Assembly: GCA_963402885.1 (NCBI GenBank)
Contig: OY727101.1
Location: 17,832,417-17,896,416, forward strand
Reading direction: 5' to 3'
Source: Antedon bifida
Lineage: Eukaryota; Echinodermata; Crinoidea; Comatulida; Antedonidae
DNA length: 64,000 nucleotides
The position numbers and the translations under genes are program-made. Position 1 is the stretch's first letter, and the number at the start of each line of letters is the position of its first letter. Under the pieces are notes generated by a model. That model had not been told where the DNA came from, did not search any database, and saw only the letters and a list, made by a program, of their open reading frames with translations. Positions 23,901 to 34,820 of the stretch are shown piece by piece.

Positions 23901-25194
23901 CTCTGTGTGAAAGGGGCTTAATTGGTTTAGCAACACTTACGTCATATTTAAGCGTGCATGCGATAGGTAATGCAGCTACATAGAAGCACGCCATTAGTAT
24001 GAACGCACATCTGTAGTCGGTAAGAGTAAAGTCAATGCCACAAATTGTGAAGACTTTCCGGAAGTATTGCAAAACGCCACCGCTTACCAGAGATCTAGGG
24101 TGAAAAATTATGTTATTTAAATATGTTTATATTTAAAAACGCCTATAAAGACAGTAAGACGTACAGTAATTCACCTTATTCTTTGTAGTTATTACATTAT
24201 TCATTCTACAAATTCATAAAAGTTAAAGTCTCATTCAATTTCAATAAACTATAAAAATTACCCATAACCTATACTTTTGATTTTAGTCAAGCACACAATA
24301 GGAGGCTTTCGATTTATTTGCGACGACCTAAGTACGTCATGTTGATTCATTATGCGCATGCGTAGATATTTGAACGCGTTTCTTCGCTCCACACCTCAAC
24401 ACAGTGATGGCTTCTGGGAGCCGAGTTGACCATGACATGGCATTGGTCGTCGCAAATAGAAAACTTTCTAATATAAAATCTTACCCAACGATCCATCCCA
24501 GAGAACCAAAAGATCGGAATTTGCTGTAACATTTTGGGTTACCCTTTAATTCTCTTACGATAGCCACGTCTAGAGATGACAAGTTCGCCGCAAAAAACAG
24601 TTCGTAGAGAGTAATGGCGACCATAAATTCCCAAAACACGACCATTACACCACGTTCATCATACAGCCATGTTTTATCTTCATAGACTTTTTTTCCCACC
24701 ATTATTTTTTCTAGCTCATTTAAATACGCTCTACTGTACGCTGATTGGTTGAAAGTTGTTGAATAATTATATGGAACGCCGAGATTTGTCGCTAAATTTG
24801 ATATAGCAATGTCACAGGGTTCTCTTTCGGCAGGTGGTATAAAAATTACAGAAATGCCAAACAACATCGTTCCAATTATAGAAATTATAAAAACAAATCG
24901 CCAAATCTTAAAACGATCCGATATAAAGCCCCACATAGGTGTACAAAAGAATCCCAATATGGGTCTGATTGTCAAAATTAGGCCTACTCTGACGGCATCC
25001 AGTCCTAGCTGCCTGAGATACAGAGCAAGGAAGCGAGATGTACAAGCTATTGCACCGTAAAGAAACACGGGAAGGATTCGTAAAGCTATGTTTTCTTCTT
25101 TTAGGACTCTCCATGTCCTCTGACGTAATGTTTCAGGCACGCCCTCTTGTGGTAACTCATCTTTAGCACCTGCGCTGGAACTTTCTGCCGTCAT
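20968..25194 (-). CDS. MFSD6-like major facilitator superfamily transporter, paralog A
   Basis: Multi-pass membrane transporter of the MFS_1_like/MFSD6 type; substrate unknown. Six coding exons on the minus strand: 24485-25194, 23941-24094, 23457-23607, 22876-23082, 21889-22124, 20968-21147, with GT-AG borders and matching phases, total 1638 nt and 545 aa. It starts MTAESSSAG, has hydrophobic helices from about residue 38, and an MFS motif-A-like loop WGFISDRFKIWR at 88-99. A long hydrophilic loop with NYS and NQS glycosylation sequons follows, then SFGSLGWIVG at the exon 1/2 border. Later stretches include SEMIWGLFFQSAALERLG and NLGPGIGTVFTGFLI. The C-terminus is a hydrophilic cytosolic tail. 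It is a tandem duplicate of the next gene, with identical lengths for four of six exons. Family call from motif pattern; confidence in MFS is high, in MFSD6-like moderate. Confidence 0.88.
21209..21655. mobile_element. Array of GGTTCCCACTAG-family MITEs in last intron of transporter A
   Basis: At least three elements lie head to tail: one starting AAGCTTGGTTCCCACTAGGA at 21209, a second joined at about 21356 and ending ..TAGTGGGAACCAAGC near 21486, and a third, less complete, at about 21508-21630. Each has the central GACCAATCACAAGCG-like block and its inverse. The left element starts 62 bp from the last coding exon. Confidence 0.8.
21777..21881. mobile_element. Short GGTTCCCACTAG-family MITE abutting a splice donor
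   Basis: The left end is AAGCTTGGTTCCCACTAGGA at 21779; the right end is CCTAGTGGGACCAACC at 21867-21882, with one base missing from the usual GGGAACC. The exon 5 donor of transporter A starts at 21888 on the minus strand, so the element begins only about seven bases into the intron. Confidence 0.8.
22245..22330 (-). repeat. tRNA-like SINE head, minus strand
   Basis: On the minus strand TAGCTTGGTGGTTAACATGC resembles a Pol III A box, and about 35 bases later CAGGGTTCGATCCTG is a good B box. The pair does not form a believable tRNA cloverleaf, so I take it as the promoter part of a tRNA-derived SINE. It lies in an intron of transporter A, in sense orientation. Confidence 0.6.
22441..22798. 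mobile_element. MITE with internal 18-bp tandem repeats (GGCCAATTTACACAGAC family)
   Basis: The ends are inverted: AGGCCAATTTACACAGACAA at 22441 and GTCTGTGTAAATTGGCCTTT at about 22780-22799. Between about 22570 and 22765 an 18-bp unit CGCTTACCGTTTACCTTT (variants AACTTT, CTAACC) is repeated about ten times. The same family, without the array, is part of every unit of the 683-bp tandem repeat at 31693-34417. Confidence 0.9.
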
Positions 25195-25210
25195 GACGTC
25201 ACAGTTTACT
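24485..25210 (-). CDS. Transporter A, first coding exon with splice acceptor upstream of ATG
   Basis: On the minus strand the sequence before the ATG reads AATATTACAG, a good splice acceptor, followed by 16 untranslated bases and the start codon at 25194-25192. The gene therefore very likely has a separate untranslated first exon upstream. The ATG overlaps a TGACGTCA palindrome. The exon ends after two bases of a Gly codon with a GTAAGA donor. Confidence 0.75.
25194..25201. promoter_or_regulatory. CRE-like TGACGTCA overlapping the start codon of transporter A
   Basis: A perfect palindromic CRE (TGACGTCA) overlaps the ATG by one base on the minus strand (TGACGTCATG). The identical arrangement occurs in paralog B at 30914-30921. 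TGACGTCA is the classical CREB/ATF site. Here it would lie in the transcribed leader, so it may also simply reflect conserved sequence between duplicates. Confidence 0.4.
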
Positions 25211-25301
25211 CTGTAATATTATTTTAAAGGTTTCGTTATCAATATAATACAATAGATCCCTTATTAAGGGACACCTATCTACTATGGGATACTTTCTCCT
25301 T

Positions 25302-25560
25302 AAAGCTTGGTTCCCACTAAAACTTGGTTCCCACTAGCGACGCAGCGTAACGCAACCTACGCAACGTAAGAAAATTCCCTTCCAATAATTGTGTTTGCAC
25401 CCGCCTGAGTGAAATCAAACCCACGATGTTTGCAGTACTGTTCCCACTTGTGATTACGCAATACATCACTTTGCGTCAATACGTCGCTGCGTTGCGTTCT
25501 AGTGGGAACCACGCTTTCAGACGCAACGCAAGGACGTAGGTGCAACGCAAGCGGATGATT
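25302..25560. mobile_element. GGTTCCCACTAG-family MITE, long form, upstream of transporter A
   Basis: A duplicated left end (GCTTGGTTCCCACTAAAACT then TTGGTTCCCACTAGCGACGC), the long-form interior (AATAATTGTGTTTGCACCCG, GTGAAATCAAACC) and the right end CTAGTGGGAACCACGC near 25500-25515. A further short left-end fragment ACGCAACGCAAGGACGTAGG follows. It lies in the predicted first intron of transporter A, next to an ATTT microsatellite at 25575-25625. Confidence 0.8.
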
Positions 25561-25984
25561 CATTAGTTCAACATAATTTTTATTTATTTATTTATTTATT
25601 TATTTATTTTTTTTTATTTATTCATTTTCCAACCAACAGTGAGCTCATGGTTCACCACTTACAGGAGGGAACAATTCCACCTTCTACCAGGGTTATCACT
25701 GAACAGTTATCCTAACTACTAGGCCTACTGAATTCTCAATAGTTACAGTATAACCCTCATTTGGGGATTCAGGGACATCACAGTTGGAAATGAACAAGAA
25801 GCAATATTATGTTACAACGAATCGTTCAAATTCGTTCAATTATTTATGTTTGTCTTTTACGCGTGACATTTTCAAAAGCCTACCTATTTTAAATGGATGC
25901 TTTAGGCCGAATTGTTTCTATATATAACTAGAATCGAACCTCCGCTTATGCTTTATAAAGGCGAGTAAATCGCGGTGTGCTTAC

Positions 25985-26160
25985 CTGTTTTAGGCCTATA
26001 AATCGTCTGTTCATGACATTCAGTTCAATTCTATTAACAGTACCGTTCACGTTTTAGTGTACCATTATGTATGCTACCTACAATATTGACACACTCCAAC
26101 TGTTTTATTATTATTTAAAACGATGCATATTAAACACTAAATCGGATATTCATTGAAATT
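25985..26160 (-). other. Predicted untranslated first exon and promoter-proximal block of transporter A
   Basis: On the minus strand a donor CAG|GTAAGC is found at 25985/25984 after the word AGGCCTAAAA. The block up to about 26160 aligns by eye with 34584-34820 upstream of paralog B, which also ends in AGGCCTAAAAAAG|GTAAGA. Shared words (+ strand) include ATTGACACACT, TTATTTAAA and GCATATTAAA. Together with the acceptors just before both ATGs this supports an untranslated exon 1. The transcription start is not defined. Confidence 0.55.
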
Positions 26161-26262
26161 GGTTTTTTTAAAGAGATTTGTATAATGATAATTCGACCTT
26201 GGTTTATTGTATACCACATTTTAGGATAAATAGTTTTGACAATTGTGTTTTTTATAATACAG

Positions 26263-26437
26263 ACCTGTCATCTCTTGTTACTGGTCTTGTGACGGCGGAC
26301 ATGGTCGTTGGGGCTCTTCGCAATTGCTCATTTCACCAGTTCCAGAAGTCTATGTGCCACACCTGTTGTTTCAAAGAAGGTTGTTCGGATCCATTCGGTG
26401 ATGTTATCTACCCATTTACCCTCATAACTGCTACATA
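26263..26437 (-). pseudogene. LINE reverse-transcriptase ORF, C-terminal remnant
   Basis: The minus strand reads GKWVDNITEWIRTTFFETTG followed by VAHRLLELVK, an in-frame stop, then further residues. The pattern W.DNI.EW....E...A..R..L is the well-known C-terminus of non-LTR retrotransposon ORF2 proteins. It is short and broken by stops, so a dead fragment. The 86-residue frame on the opposite strand (26178-26438) is its shadow. Confidence 0.6.
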
Positions 26438-27523
26438 ATAAAACCTCTTCTAATTTTTGATTTAAAAAAGCTTACCAATAGGGCTTATATTGTAATATAG
26501 GCCTATTTAATGTTTTTAACTGAGATAACATCATCTCAATAATAAGTTGACAATTAATTGATCAATTCATTAATAATTTATTTAGAGAGGATAACAAATG
26601 TGGTTTTTTCATTACAAAAGAATATTATTAAGGGGTCCTCTGCAAAAATGAAATACAACATTATAAAAACATATTATTAATGACAAGATAAAATCTTTAG
26701 ATTTCAACTCGACACTTGGGACGAGGTCCGCGCAAAAGACACATACGCTAAAATATTTTAGTGCAACTACCAACTTGTATTTAAAAATCGTTTATTGTAG
26801 CGTAATTCGTAGTATTGTAAATTGTTGGTTGAAGAAAAGATGATTCTTGACAAATACATTGGTTATCCGTATTAAATGCGGATAACCAATGACAAGAACT
26901 TGGTTGTTAGTTGTTGGTTGAAGAAAAAAATTCACACAATGTGCGAATATAATCAATAACGCATCTCTGAATTTTCGTTTAAATGATTCGAATTAAAATA
27001 CTAGGTTTTTTCTGTTAAAAAACATTACATATTATGTACAACATTTGATAGGTGGGAATGTAATAAGACCTAATAACCATTTCTCAGCATTACAATTATT
27101 ATTAAAAATATATTGTATAAATATGTACTAATATAAAATATCTCCTCTACAGCCTCTACAGTAGTGAACCATTGCAAAAATAAGTTAAAACGTCCAATTA
27201 AGATAACTAACAAAATATATAATATTATACACATTTTTATATATTTTATAATATATACAATTGAGGTACATTACGTCAACACAAAGTCCGAATCTGGTAT
27301 CGGTCATCCATCGGATCCGGTCTTGTCATATCGGATCCGGTCTTGTGTAAAGCTCGAAATCATGTCGCTAACAAAGTTTATATAGTATAGTATATTCAAT
27401 AAATAAAATGTATCTATTCAATATTGCATGCTTTATTAGGTTTAAGTTTGGGCACAACGCAAGCGAGTTGACCAATGAAAATCCATCACTTGTGATTGGT
27501 CAAACTGCTAAAGATTGTGCGCT
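26438..27523. other. Intergenic region between transporters A and B
   Basis: AT-rich, no recognised gene. It holds a short inverted pair (GGTTATCCGTATTAA and GCGGATAACCAATG near 26860-26890), a direct repeat CATCGGATCCGGTCTTGT near 27310-27345, a MITE remnant at about 27445-27515, and TTTATT at 27432-27437, a candidate poly-A signal (AATAAA on the minus strand) 87 bp past the stop of transporter B. Confidence 0.6.
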
Positions 27524-30500
27524 TTATGAACTATCTTTGTCCGTAATAGAACTGTACGATTTTGTCACAAGTGCTGGTGTCTGAACTTGAGTTGATGCTA
27601 AATCTGGCGTTGGTGGCGTGCTAGTGCGTAGACGAGTACTTTCAACACTTTTGCGCATCTTATCTTTTTCATTCTCTTCACTTGTTATCAAGTTCATTGA
27701 TTCTATTTCTGGTTGGATGTCGGTGAAATTCTGTAATTTTAAATGAAAATTCTTTAATTTATGGAAAGACTGTTTTTCTTTCCGAAATAGATACTTTTAC
27801 ATGGCATAGATCTATAAATAATCTCTTAGAATATGATAGGACTTAGCCTAGTATAAAAATAGAAACTTTACAGAATTGTTTTTGCAGAAGTTTGTGTTTC
27901 CTGTCTGTATACCTACTGCTGCACCCAAGACTGTTTTGATTTGCCGAGTTAACGCACCTAATTCTTAAAACTAGTTCGTTCGTAGTTTTTCAACTGGACG
28001 ATCTACCCACTTTTAGGCCTATAGCAAAATGTTAAAAACTTTTCTTGTCAAACTTTGAGTTTGATGTGTTTGCAAACTTTTGTTGAACATTTTATTTTAA
28101 AACTTACCCGTCGTGCTACCATGAACAGTAAGAGGAAGCAGGCCGATGAAACGCAGTAGATGAAGCAGGTTGTTGTTGAATTGTACCGGTCAATTAAGAA
28201 ACCACTCAAAAGAGTACCAATTCCTAGGCCTAGGTTGTGGACGGCGGCATTCACAAATGTTATACTTGTCGCAGTGAACTGTGTCGGAAATGAGTTCACT
28301 GTGTAAGATACTAAGGTGTTCCATACCGCAAAATATGATACGCCTAAAATTAAAAAAATATTAAAAGGTTATAAAATTATATATTTGTTAAAAGATACCG
28401 AAATATAATGTCAGCTAACGGAATGTCGTAAAGATAAAATTAAAGTATAAAACACAGATATCATAGATCTGTCAATGAGAAATACTTACAACTAACCAGA
28501 ATTACTTTATATTACGCCGTTCAGTATTAGGCACACCACAAAATGACGACAGAAAATGACTTACCTTGTATAACCTCGACCGGTAAAATCCAAAGAGGAT
28601 TTTTCATCAAGGCATACATTAGGAATCGAAAACAGTATAACGCTAACGCCATTGTAAGTATATTAATATGGCCTAGTCGTTCTAAGGCTGGCACTTGGAA
28701 AAATAAGCCCCAGACCATCTCCGAGCTTGCTCCTATCGTGGTTGCCGTTCCCATCAGCAGCTGTGTAGCACCTACAATACATGAAAACTGGGCTTTAGTT
28801 TTTAAAGTTGCTTAAAGGGGTAGCTCCGGCCGTAATATTTCTATTGTTTGTTATAAATAACCCTTTGCAACAACATTGATAATAACTTCATTTTTATTAA
28901 GATGTTGATGCTGCACACCTTAAAGGATAACCCACTAAGTACTTATACTTTTTCCCGTGTGGTTCTTCTGGGTGGTGTTGGTCAGTAGGCCTACCCCGGG
29001 AGACTCTCTGCTGTCGATCGTGCACGATGAGACATGCATGCTGCACACAAGACCAACGTCCTAACGAAAGCCGGTGGTGCATTATATACATGTATTCTAA
29101 ACCCTTCAGTTGGAACAGATGTGACAGTCAAGCAAATAGAAAATATTTATATATATTTACAATATTATGCTTACCTAAGTTTTCAAGATGGTAGTTTAAA
29201 AAGTACCAAACAAAACCATTACAAACGCCAACAAAAGTGCCAATGGCATATACAGATATATGTTCCGGTGTAAAAAGAAGCAGCAGGAAGTTCTTTACGT
29301 AATATTCTTTATCGCTTTTTAAATGCTGAAAACAAAGGATAATTTAAAATATATCAAGTAATCTAACTTTTTGTGTGCATAATAAAAATGTTACCAAGCA
29401 CGATATAAGTAAAATCTAACAACACATGATACATAAGAGGAACCATTTTCAAAAACCCTCCGTTCTATCCCGGTTATCTCGCACTTTGAAGTTCTCCAAA
29501 CAAGCAAAGCTTGAATGGAAAAGGTTGATTTATCAATAGACTTGCCCCAAGTCTGTAGTTATTGTCTTTTTTATGTTAGTCCACCAGTCAGGGTTTCGAT
29601 TTTTGTCTGAAATACTAGTTCATGTATTATACGTATGGAACGCCATATGTGCCACAATATTTATCTTGTTCTTGGTCTGATACACAAGTTGGATTGAAAA
29701 TCAGCAGTGAGAATCGGGTTCATAAATTGATCTTGATTTTCTTGGTTTTTAATAAAGTAACACTTACGTCGTATTTAAGAGTGCAGCAGATAGGTAACGA
29801 GCAGGCGTAAAAGCCCGCCATCATCACAAAAGCAATTTTGTAGTTGGTTGCAATAAAGTCGATACCGCAAATTGTGAACTCTTTTCGGTAGTGTTGCAAA
29901 ATAGCAGCAGTTATCAAAGATCTGGGGCGTGAAAAAAATAAACAACTGTTTAAAGTCAAACCTTAAATAAGAATAATTTGAGCCGATTTGAGAGATCATC
30001 TGCAGATCTAAATATGCAAATCACAGTAATAATAGATACGGTACCATATAAGTTAGTAACTTTTGGTGAAATACAAATTAACAAAGACAACTTCTTAACT
30101 AAATAATGATATTGCTATTATGGGCTACGAAAAATCCTAAAGGGTAACTATGTCTAAGCTTTAACTTTAACTATACAATAGAAAAATAGAAAAAGGCTTA
30201 CCCAAGAATCCATCCCAGAGAACCAAAAGAGCGAAATTTGCTGTAAAATTTAGGGTTGTCTTTTAATTCACTTATGATAGAAACGTCTAAAAATGACAAG
30301 TTTGCCGCGAAAAATATTTCGTATAATACAATCACAAAAACAAACTCCCAAAATAAGATGACAACACCTTCTGGTTCATACAGCCATGTTTTATCTTCCT
30401 GGGCTTCAATTTCAATCATTTTTTCTTTTAGCTCATCTAAATACGCTTCGTTTTCGTACGCTGATTGGTTGAAATTTGTTGAATAATTATCAGGTGGGAC

Positions 30501-30914
30501 GTCAAGAAGTGTCGCTAAATTTGATATAGCAATGTCACAGGGTTCTCTTTCGGCAGGTTTTAAAAGAACTACGATAGGACCAAACGACATCAATCCAATT
30601 ATAGATAATATAAAAACAAATCGCCACATTTTAAAACGGTCGGCTATGAAGCCCCACAGAGGTGTACAAAAGACACCGAGTGCGGGTCTGATGGTGAATA
30701 GTATGCCTATCCTGAAGGCATCTAGGCCTAACTGTCTGAGATACAAAGAAAGGTAGGGAGCTATACACGCTAAAGCACCATAAACAAAGATGGGAATGAT
30801 TCGTAAAGATATGTTATCTTCTCGTAATGCTCTCCATGTCTTCTGACGTAATGTTTCCGGCACGCCCTCTTTCAACTCATCTTTAGCACCTGTGCTGGAA
30901 CTTTCTGCCGTCAT
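27524..30914 (-). CDS. MFSD6-like major facilitator superfamily transporter, paralog B
   Basis: Tandem paralog of the preceding transporter, same strand; substrate unknown. Coding exons: 30202-30914, 29768-29921, 29175-29325, 28565-28771, 28108-28343, 27524-27730. Total 1668 nt, 555 aa, frame intact. Exons 2-5 are 154, 151, 207 and 236 nt, exactly as in paralog A. It starts MTAESSSTG, has motif-A-like WGFIADRFKMWR at 87-98, NYS and NQS sequons in the long loop, SFGSLGWILG, SEMVWGLFFQVPALERLG and NLGLGIGTLLSGFLI. The cytosolic tail shares FTDIQPE and ESMNL with A but has a Ser/Thr/Pro-rich insertion of about 9 residues. Divergence is spread over the whole protein, so the duplication is not very recent. 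MFS call secure; MFSD6-like assignment moderate. Confidence 0.88.
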
Positions 30915-30921
30915 GACGTCA
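30914..30921. promoter_or_regulatory. CRE-like TGACGTCA overlapping the start codon of transporter B
   Basis: Same position relative to the ATG as in paralog A. On the minus strand an acceptor TTACTTACAG ends at 30931 and the exon begins at 30930, so 16 leader bases precede the ATG, as in A. Confidence 0.4.
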
Positions 30922-31039
30922 CAGTTTTCTCTGTAAGTAACATATTAATGTTTTGTTACCAGTCTATTTAAATATTCAACACTTGCAGTTGATCTAAATC
31001 TTCGTCATCTTCACTCTTTTCTGGTTCTCTATTATATCA

Positions 31040-31560
31040 CCATCATCCTTCCTCCTCATAGTAGCCTACATTCAACATCGTCATTATCAACACTATTATA
31101 TTATCGTCATCGTCGTCATTATCATTATTATCATCATCCCTCCTAACAACAGTAGCCTACATTCAACATCGTCATTATCAACACTATTGTATTATCGTCA
31201 TCGTCGTCATTATCATTATTATCATCATCCCTCCTAACAACAGTAGCCTACATTCAACATCGTCATTATCAACACTATTGTATTATCGTCATCGTCATCA
31301 TCGTCGTCGTCGTCGTCATCATCATCATTCCTCCTCCTCACAGTAGCGTACCGTCAACATCGTTATAATCAATACATTATCTTTATCATTCCATTTCACA
31401 TTGTTTCACTATTGTCATCAACATTATCTCATCATCATCATCATCGTTGTCATCCCTCCTCACGGTGACAACATCGTCATCAACATTAATTCAGCAGCCT
31501 CATTCTCCTTAATTCATCAGCATCATCCTCCTACAATGCCTTTCCTCCTCCCACCGTCGT
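31040..31560. repeat. CAT/ATC-rich microsatellite region with a 93-bp tandem unit
   Basis: Dense CATCATC, CGTCGTC and ATTATC runs. Within it a unit of about 93 bp starting CAGTAGCCTACATTCAACAT recurs at about 31060, 31151 and 31244; the last two copies are nearly identical. It is low complexity, and its open frames should be ignored. Confidence 0.85.
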
Positions 31561-31692
31561 CATTAACACTGCTATCTTCACCCTCATAAAAACTGTTACC
31601 ATCGTAAATTCATAAACATCATCATAAACAACACCGCACCGCGATATGTATTGATTTTGTGTTCGATTTGCAACAGGTTGTGTAGAAATGGT

Positions 31693-34417
31693 AATTCGAT
31701 AATTAAAATATAAAACGACTACACTAATGCATTGGCGATGCGATTTCAGTAAATTCGTGTTTATTTTCCGAATCAAATTTGTGGGTACACGCGTTTTTAC
31801 AAAGTAGGCTTACTCGCGTGTTGCACGAATGCGTGTCATCCGTCATCGCGAGTTACACGCAAAGCAATGTTAAAATATATTGATTTTAAGAAAATTATGC
31901 ATTAAGGCCAATTTACACAGACGAGCGGTTAAGCGGAAAACCGCGTAGCCTGTTCCACGTAGAATCTGTATATATCTTGCGCGGATACCACCCGTCCGCT
32001 CCGCGTTGTGTGTAAATGGTCATAAGGAATAGCATAGATTCTATTTTGTTACCATTACCGCTCGTCTGTGTAAATGGGCTTTTATTGTTTCTTTTCTAGA
32101 CCCGTTACTGATTCGGTGTTTCTCTATAACAGTTTGAGCAAATTCTTCTACAATAAAATCAACTTAACCCACATGAATCAAGTTCACAAACTGTATTAAA
32201 ATAAGTGAACCTTTACCATTGAACCATAACGCTTTTTTCTGGCTATTCATTAGAAAACCAGTGATAATAATAACCAAAGGGCATCTAGGCTCACTGTACC
32301 GTCACTGTCTGAAAATACACTATAGGCCTACCGTCCCCTTTTGTGTGAACACTTAGCAGCTTTTATCGTTATAATAATTCGATAATTAAAATATAAAACG
32401 ACTACACTAATGCATTGGCGATGCGATTTCAGTAAATTCGTGTTTATTTTCCGAATCAAATTTGTGGGTACACGCGTTTTTACAAAGTAGGCTTACTCGC
32501 GTATTGCACGAATGCGTGTCATCCGTCATCGCGAGTTACACGCAAAGCAATGTTAAAATATATTGATTTTAAGAAAATTATGCATTAAGGCCAATTTACA
32601 CAGACGAGCGGTTAAGCGGAAAACCGCGTAGCCTGTTCCACGTAGAATCTGTATATATCTTGCGCGGATACCACCCGTCCGCTCCGCGTTGTGTGTAAAT
32701 GGTCATAAGGAATAGCATAGATTCTATTTTGTTACCATTACCGCTCGTCTGTGTAAATGGGCTTTTATTGTTTCTTTTCTAGACCCGTTACTGATTCGGT
32801 GTTTCTCTATAACAGTTTGAGCAAATTCTTCTACAATAAAATCAACTTAACCCACATGAATCAAGTTCACAAACTGTATTAAAATAAGTGAACCTTTACC
32901 ATTGAACCATAACGCTTTTTTCTGGCTATTCATTAGAAAACCAGTGATAATAATAACCAAAGGGCATCTAGGCTCACTGTACCGTCACTGTCTGAAAATA
33001 CACTATAGGCCTACCGTCCCCTTTTGTGTGAACACTTAGCAGCTTTTATCGTTATAATAATTCGATAATTAAAATATAAAACGACTACACTAATGCATTG
33101 GCGATGCGATTTCAGTAAATTCGTGTTTATTTTCCGAATCAAATTTGTGGGTACACGCGTTTTTACAAAGTAGGCTTACTCGCGTATTGCACGAATGCGT
33201 GTCATCCGTCATCGCGAGTTACACGCAAAGCAATGTTAAAATATATTGATTTTAAGAAAATTATGCATTAAGGCCAATTTACACAGACGAGCGGTTAAGC
33301 GGAAAACCGCGTAGCCTGTTCCACGTAGAATCTGTATATATCTTGCGCGGATACCACCCGTCCGCTCCGCGTTGTGTGTAAATGGTCATAAGGAATAGCA
33401 TAGATTCTATTTTGTTACCATTACCGCTCGTCTGTGTAAATGGGCTTTTATTGTTTCTTTTCTAGACCCGTTACTGATTCGGTGTTTCTCTATAACAGTT
33501 TGAGCAATTTCTTCTACAATAAAATCAACTTAACCCATATGAATCAAGTTCACAAACTGTATTAAAATAAGTGAACCTTTACCATTGAACCATAACGCTT
33601 TTTTTCTGGCTATTCATTAGAAAACCAGTGATAATAATAACCAAAGGGCATCTAGGCTCACTGTACCGTCACTGTCTGAAAATACACTATAGGCCTACCG
33701 TCCCCTTTTGTGTGAACACTTAGCAGCTTTTATCGTTATAATAATTCGATAATTAAAATATAAAACGACTACACTAATGCATTGGCGATGCGATTTCAGT
33801 AAATTCGTGTTTATTTTCCGAATCAAATTTGTGGGTACACGCGTTTTTACAAAGTAGGCTTACTCGCGTGTTGCACGAATGCGTGTCATCCGTCATCGCG
33901 AGTTACACGCAAAGCAATGTTAAAATATATTGATTTTAAGAAAATTATGCATTAAGGCCAATTTACACAGACGAGCGGTTAAGCGGAAAACCGCGTAGCC
34001 TGTTCCACGTAGAATCTGTATATATCTTGCGCGGATACCACCCGTCCGCTCCGCGTTGTGTGTAAATGGTCATAAGGAATAGCATAGATTCTATTTTGTT
34101 ACCATTACCGCTCGTCTGTGTAAATGGGCTTTTATTGTTTCTTTTCTAGACCCGTTATTGATTCGGTGTTTCTCTATAACAGTTTGAGCAATTTCTTCTA
34201 CAATAAAATCAACTTAACCCACATGAATCAAGTTCACAAACTGTATTAAAATAAGTGAACCTTTACCATTGAACCATAACGCTTTTTTCTGGCTATTCAT
34301 TAGAAAACCAGTGATAATAATAACCAAAGGGCATCTAGGCTCACTGTACCGTCACTGTCTGAAAATACACTATAGGCCTACCGTCCCCTTTTGTGTGAAC
34401 ACTTAGCAGCTTTTATA
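31693..34417. repeat. Four-copy tandem array, 683-bp unit, nearly identical copies
   Basis: Copies start with AATTCGATAATTAAAATATA at 31693, 32376, 33059 and 33743. Spacing is 683, 683 and 684 (one extra T in the third copy). The fourth ends at about 34417, lacking the last few bases. Copies differ at only a handful of positions. Each unit contains a whole MITE running from AAGGCCAATTTACACAGACG to CGTCTGTGTAAATGGGCTTT (first copy 31904-32084), the family at 22441-22798. No open frame of note is present. Confidence 0.97.
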
Positions 34418-34583
34418 CCCAATTGTACATTTGAAGCGCAACTATGCCTATTATAAGTATAATTGCCTTGATATAGAACCGTAGGCATTTTTTACCATCG
34501 ACTGAATATTTCGCAATAGTAAATATGTACTGATAACGATTGTACACTTACACTTAACGTTTGTTTTAATATAATACTCTTAC

Positions 34584-34820
34584 CTTTTTTAGGCCTACAA
34601 AATCGTCATTAATCGGTTCGCTAAGAGTTAATTAACCAGCAGTTGTTTACATTTTCCTCTTACACGTTGCCGGGATTTAATGAACGTACAGTTAGTATTC
34701 TATTTTACAATTTTTGGATCATTATCCGTACGATTGACACACTTCATTTATTTAATTGTTATTTAAAGTGGAGCATATTAAAACAGCTGTTGCGTATCAG
34801 GTAGTTATTCATCGAATGGG
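34584..34820 (-). other. Predicted untranslated first exon and promoter-proximal block of transporter B
   Basis: Minus-strand donor AAG|GTAAGA at 34584/34583, preceded by AGGCCTAAAAA. The block is the counterpart of 25985-26160 upstream of paralog A: ATTGACACACTTC, TTATTTAAAG, GCATATTAAAA and a TTATTCATCGAA segment appear in the same order. Transcription start not defined. Confidence 0.5.

Larger units (their letters stand above)
30931..34583 (-). other. Predicted first intron of transporter B, expanded by repeats
   Basis: If the untranslated exon at 34584-34820 is real, this is a 3.65-kb intron, against about 0.8 kb in paralog A. The difference is mainly the trinucleotide-rich tract (31040-31560) and the four-copy 683-bp array (31693-34417). 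Confidence 0.5.

Noticed and set aside
26178-26438. 86-aa + strand open frame with many cysteines
   Set aside because: The opposite strand encodes the LINE ORF2 C-terminal signature, so this frame is its shadow.
31693-34417. CRISPR-like or bacterial repeat array
   Set aside because: The period is 683 bp with no short repeat/unique spacer pattern, in an intron-bearing animal genome; it is a tandem duplication.
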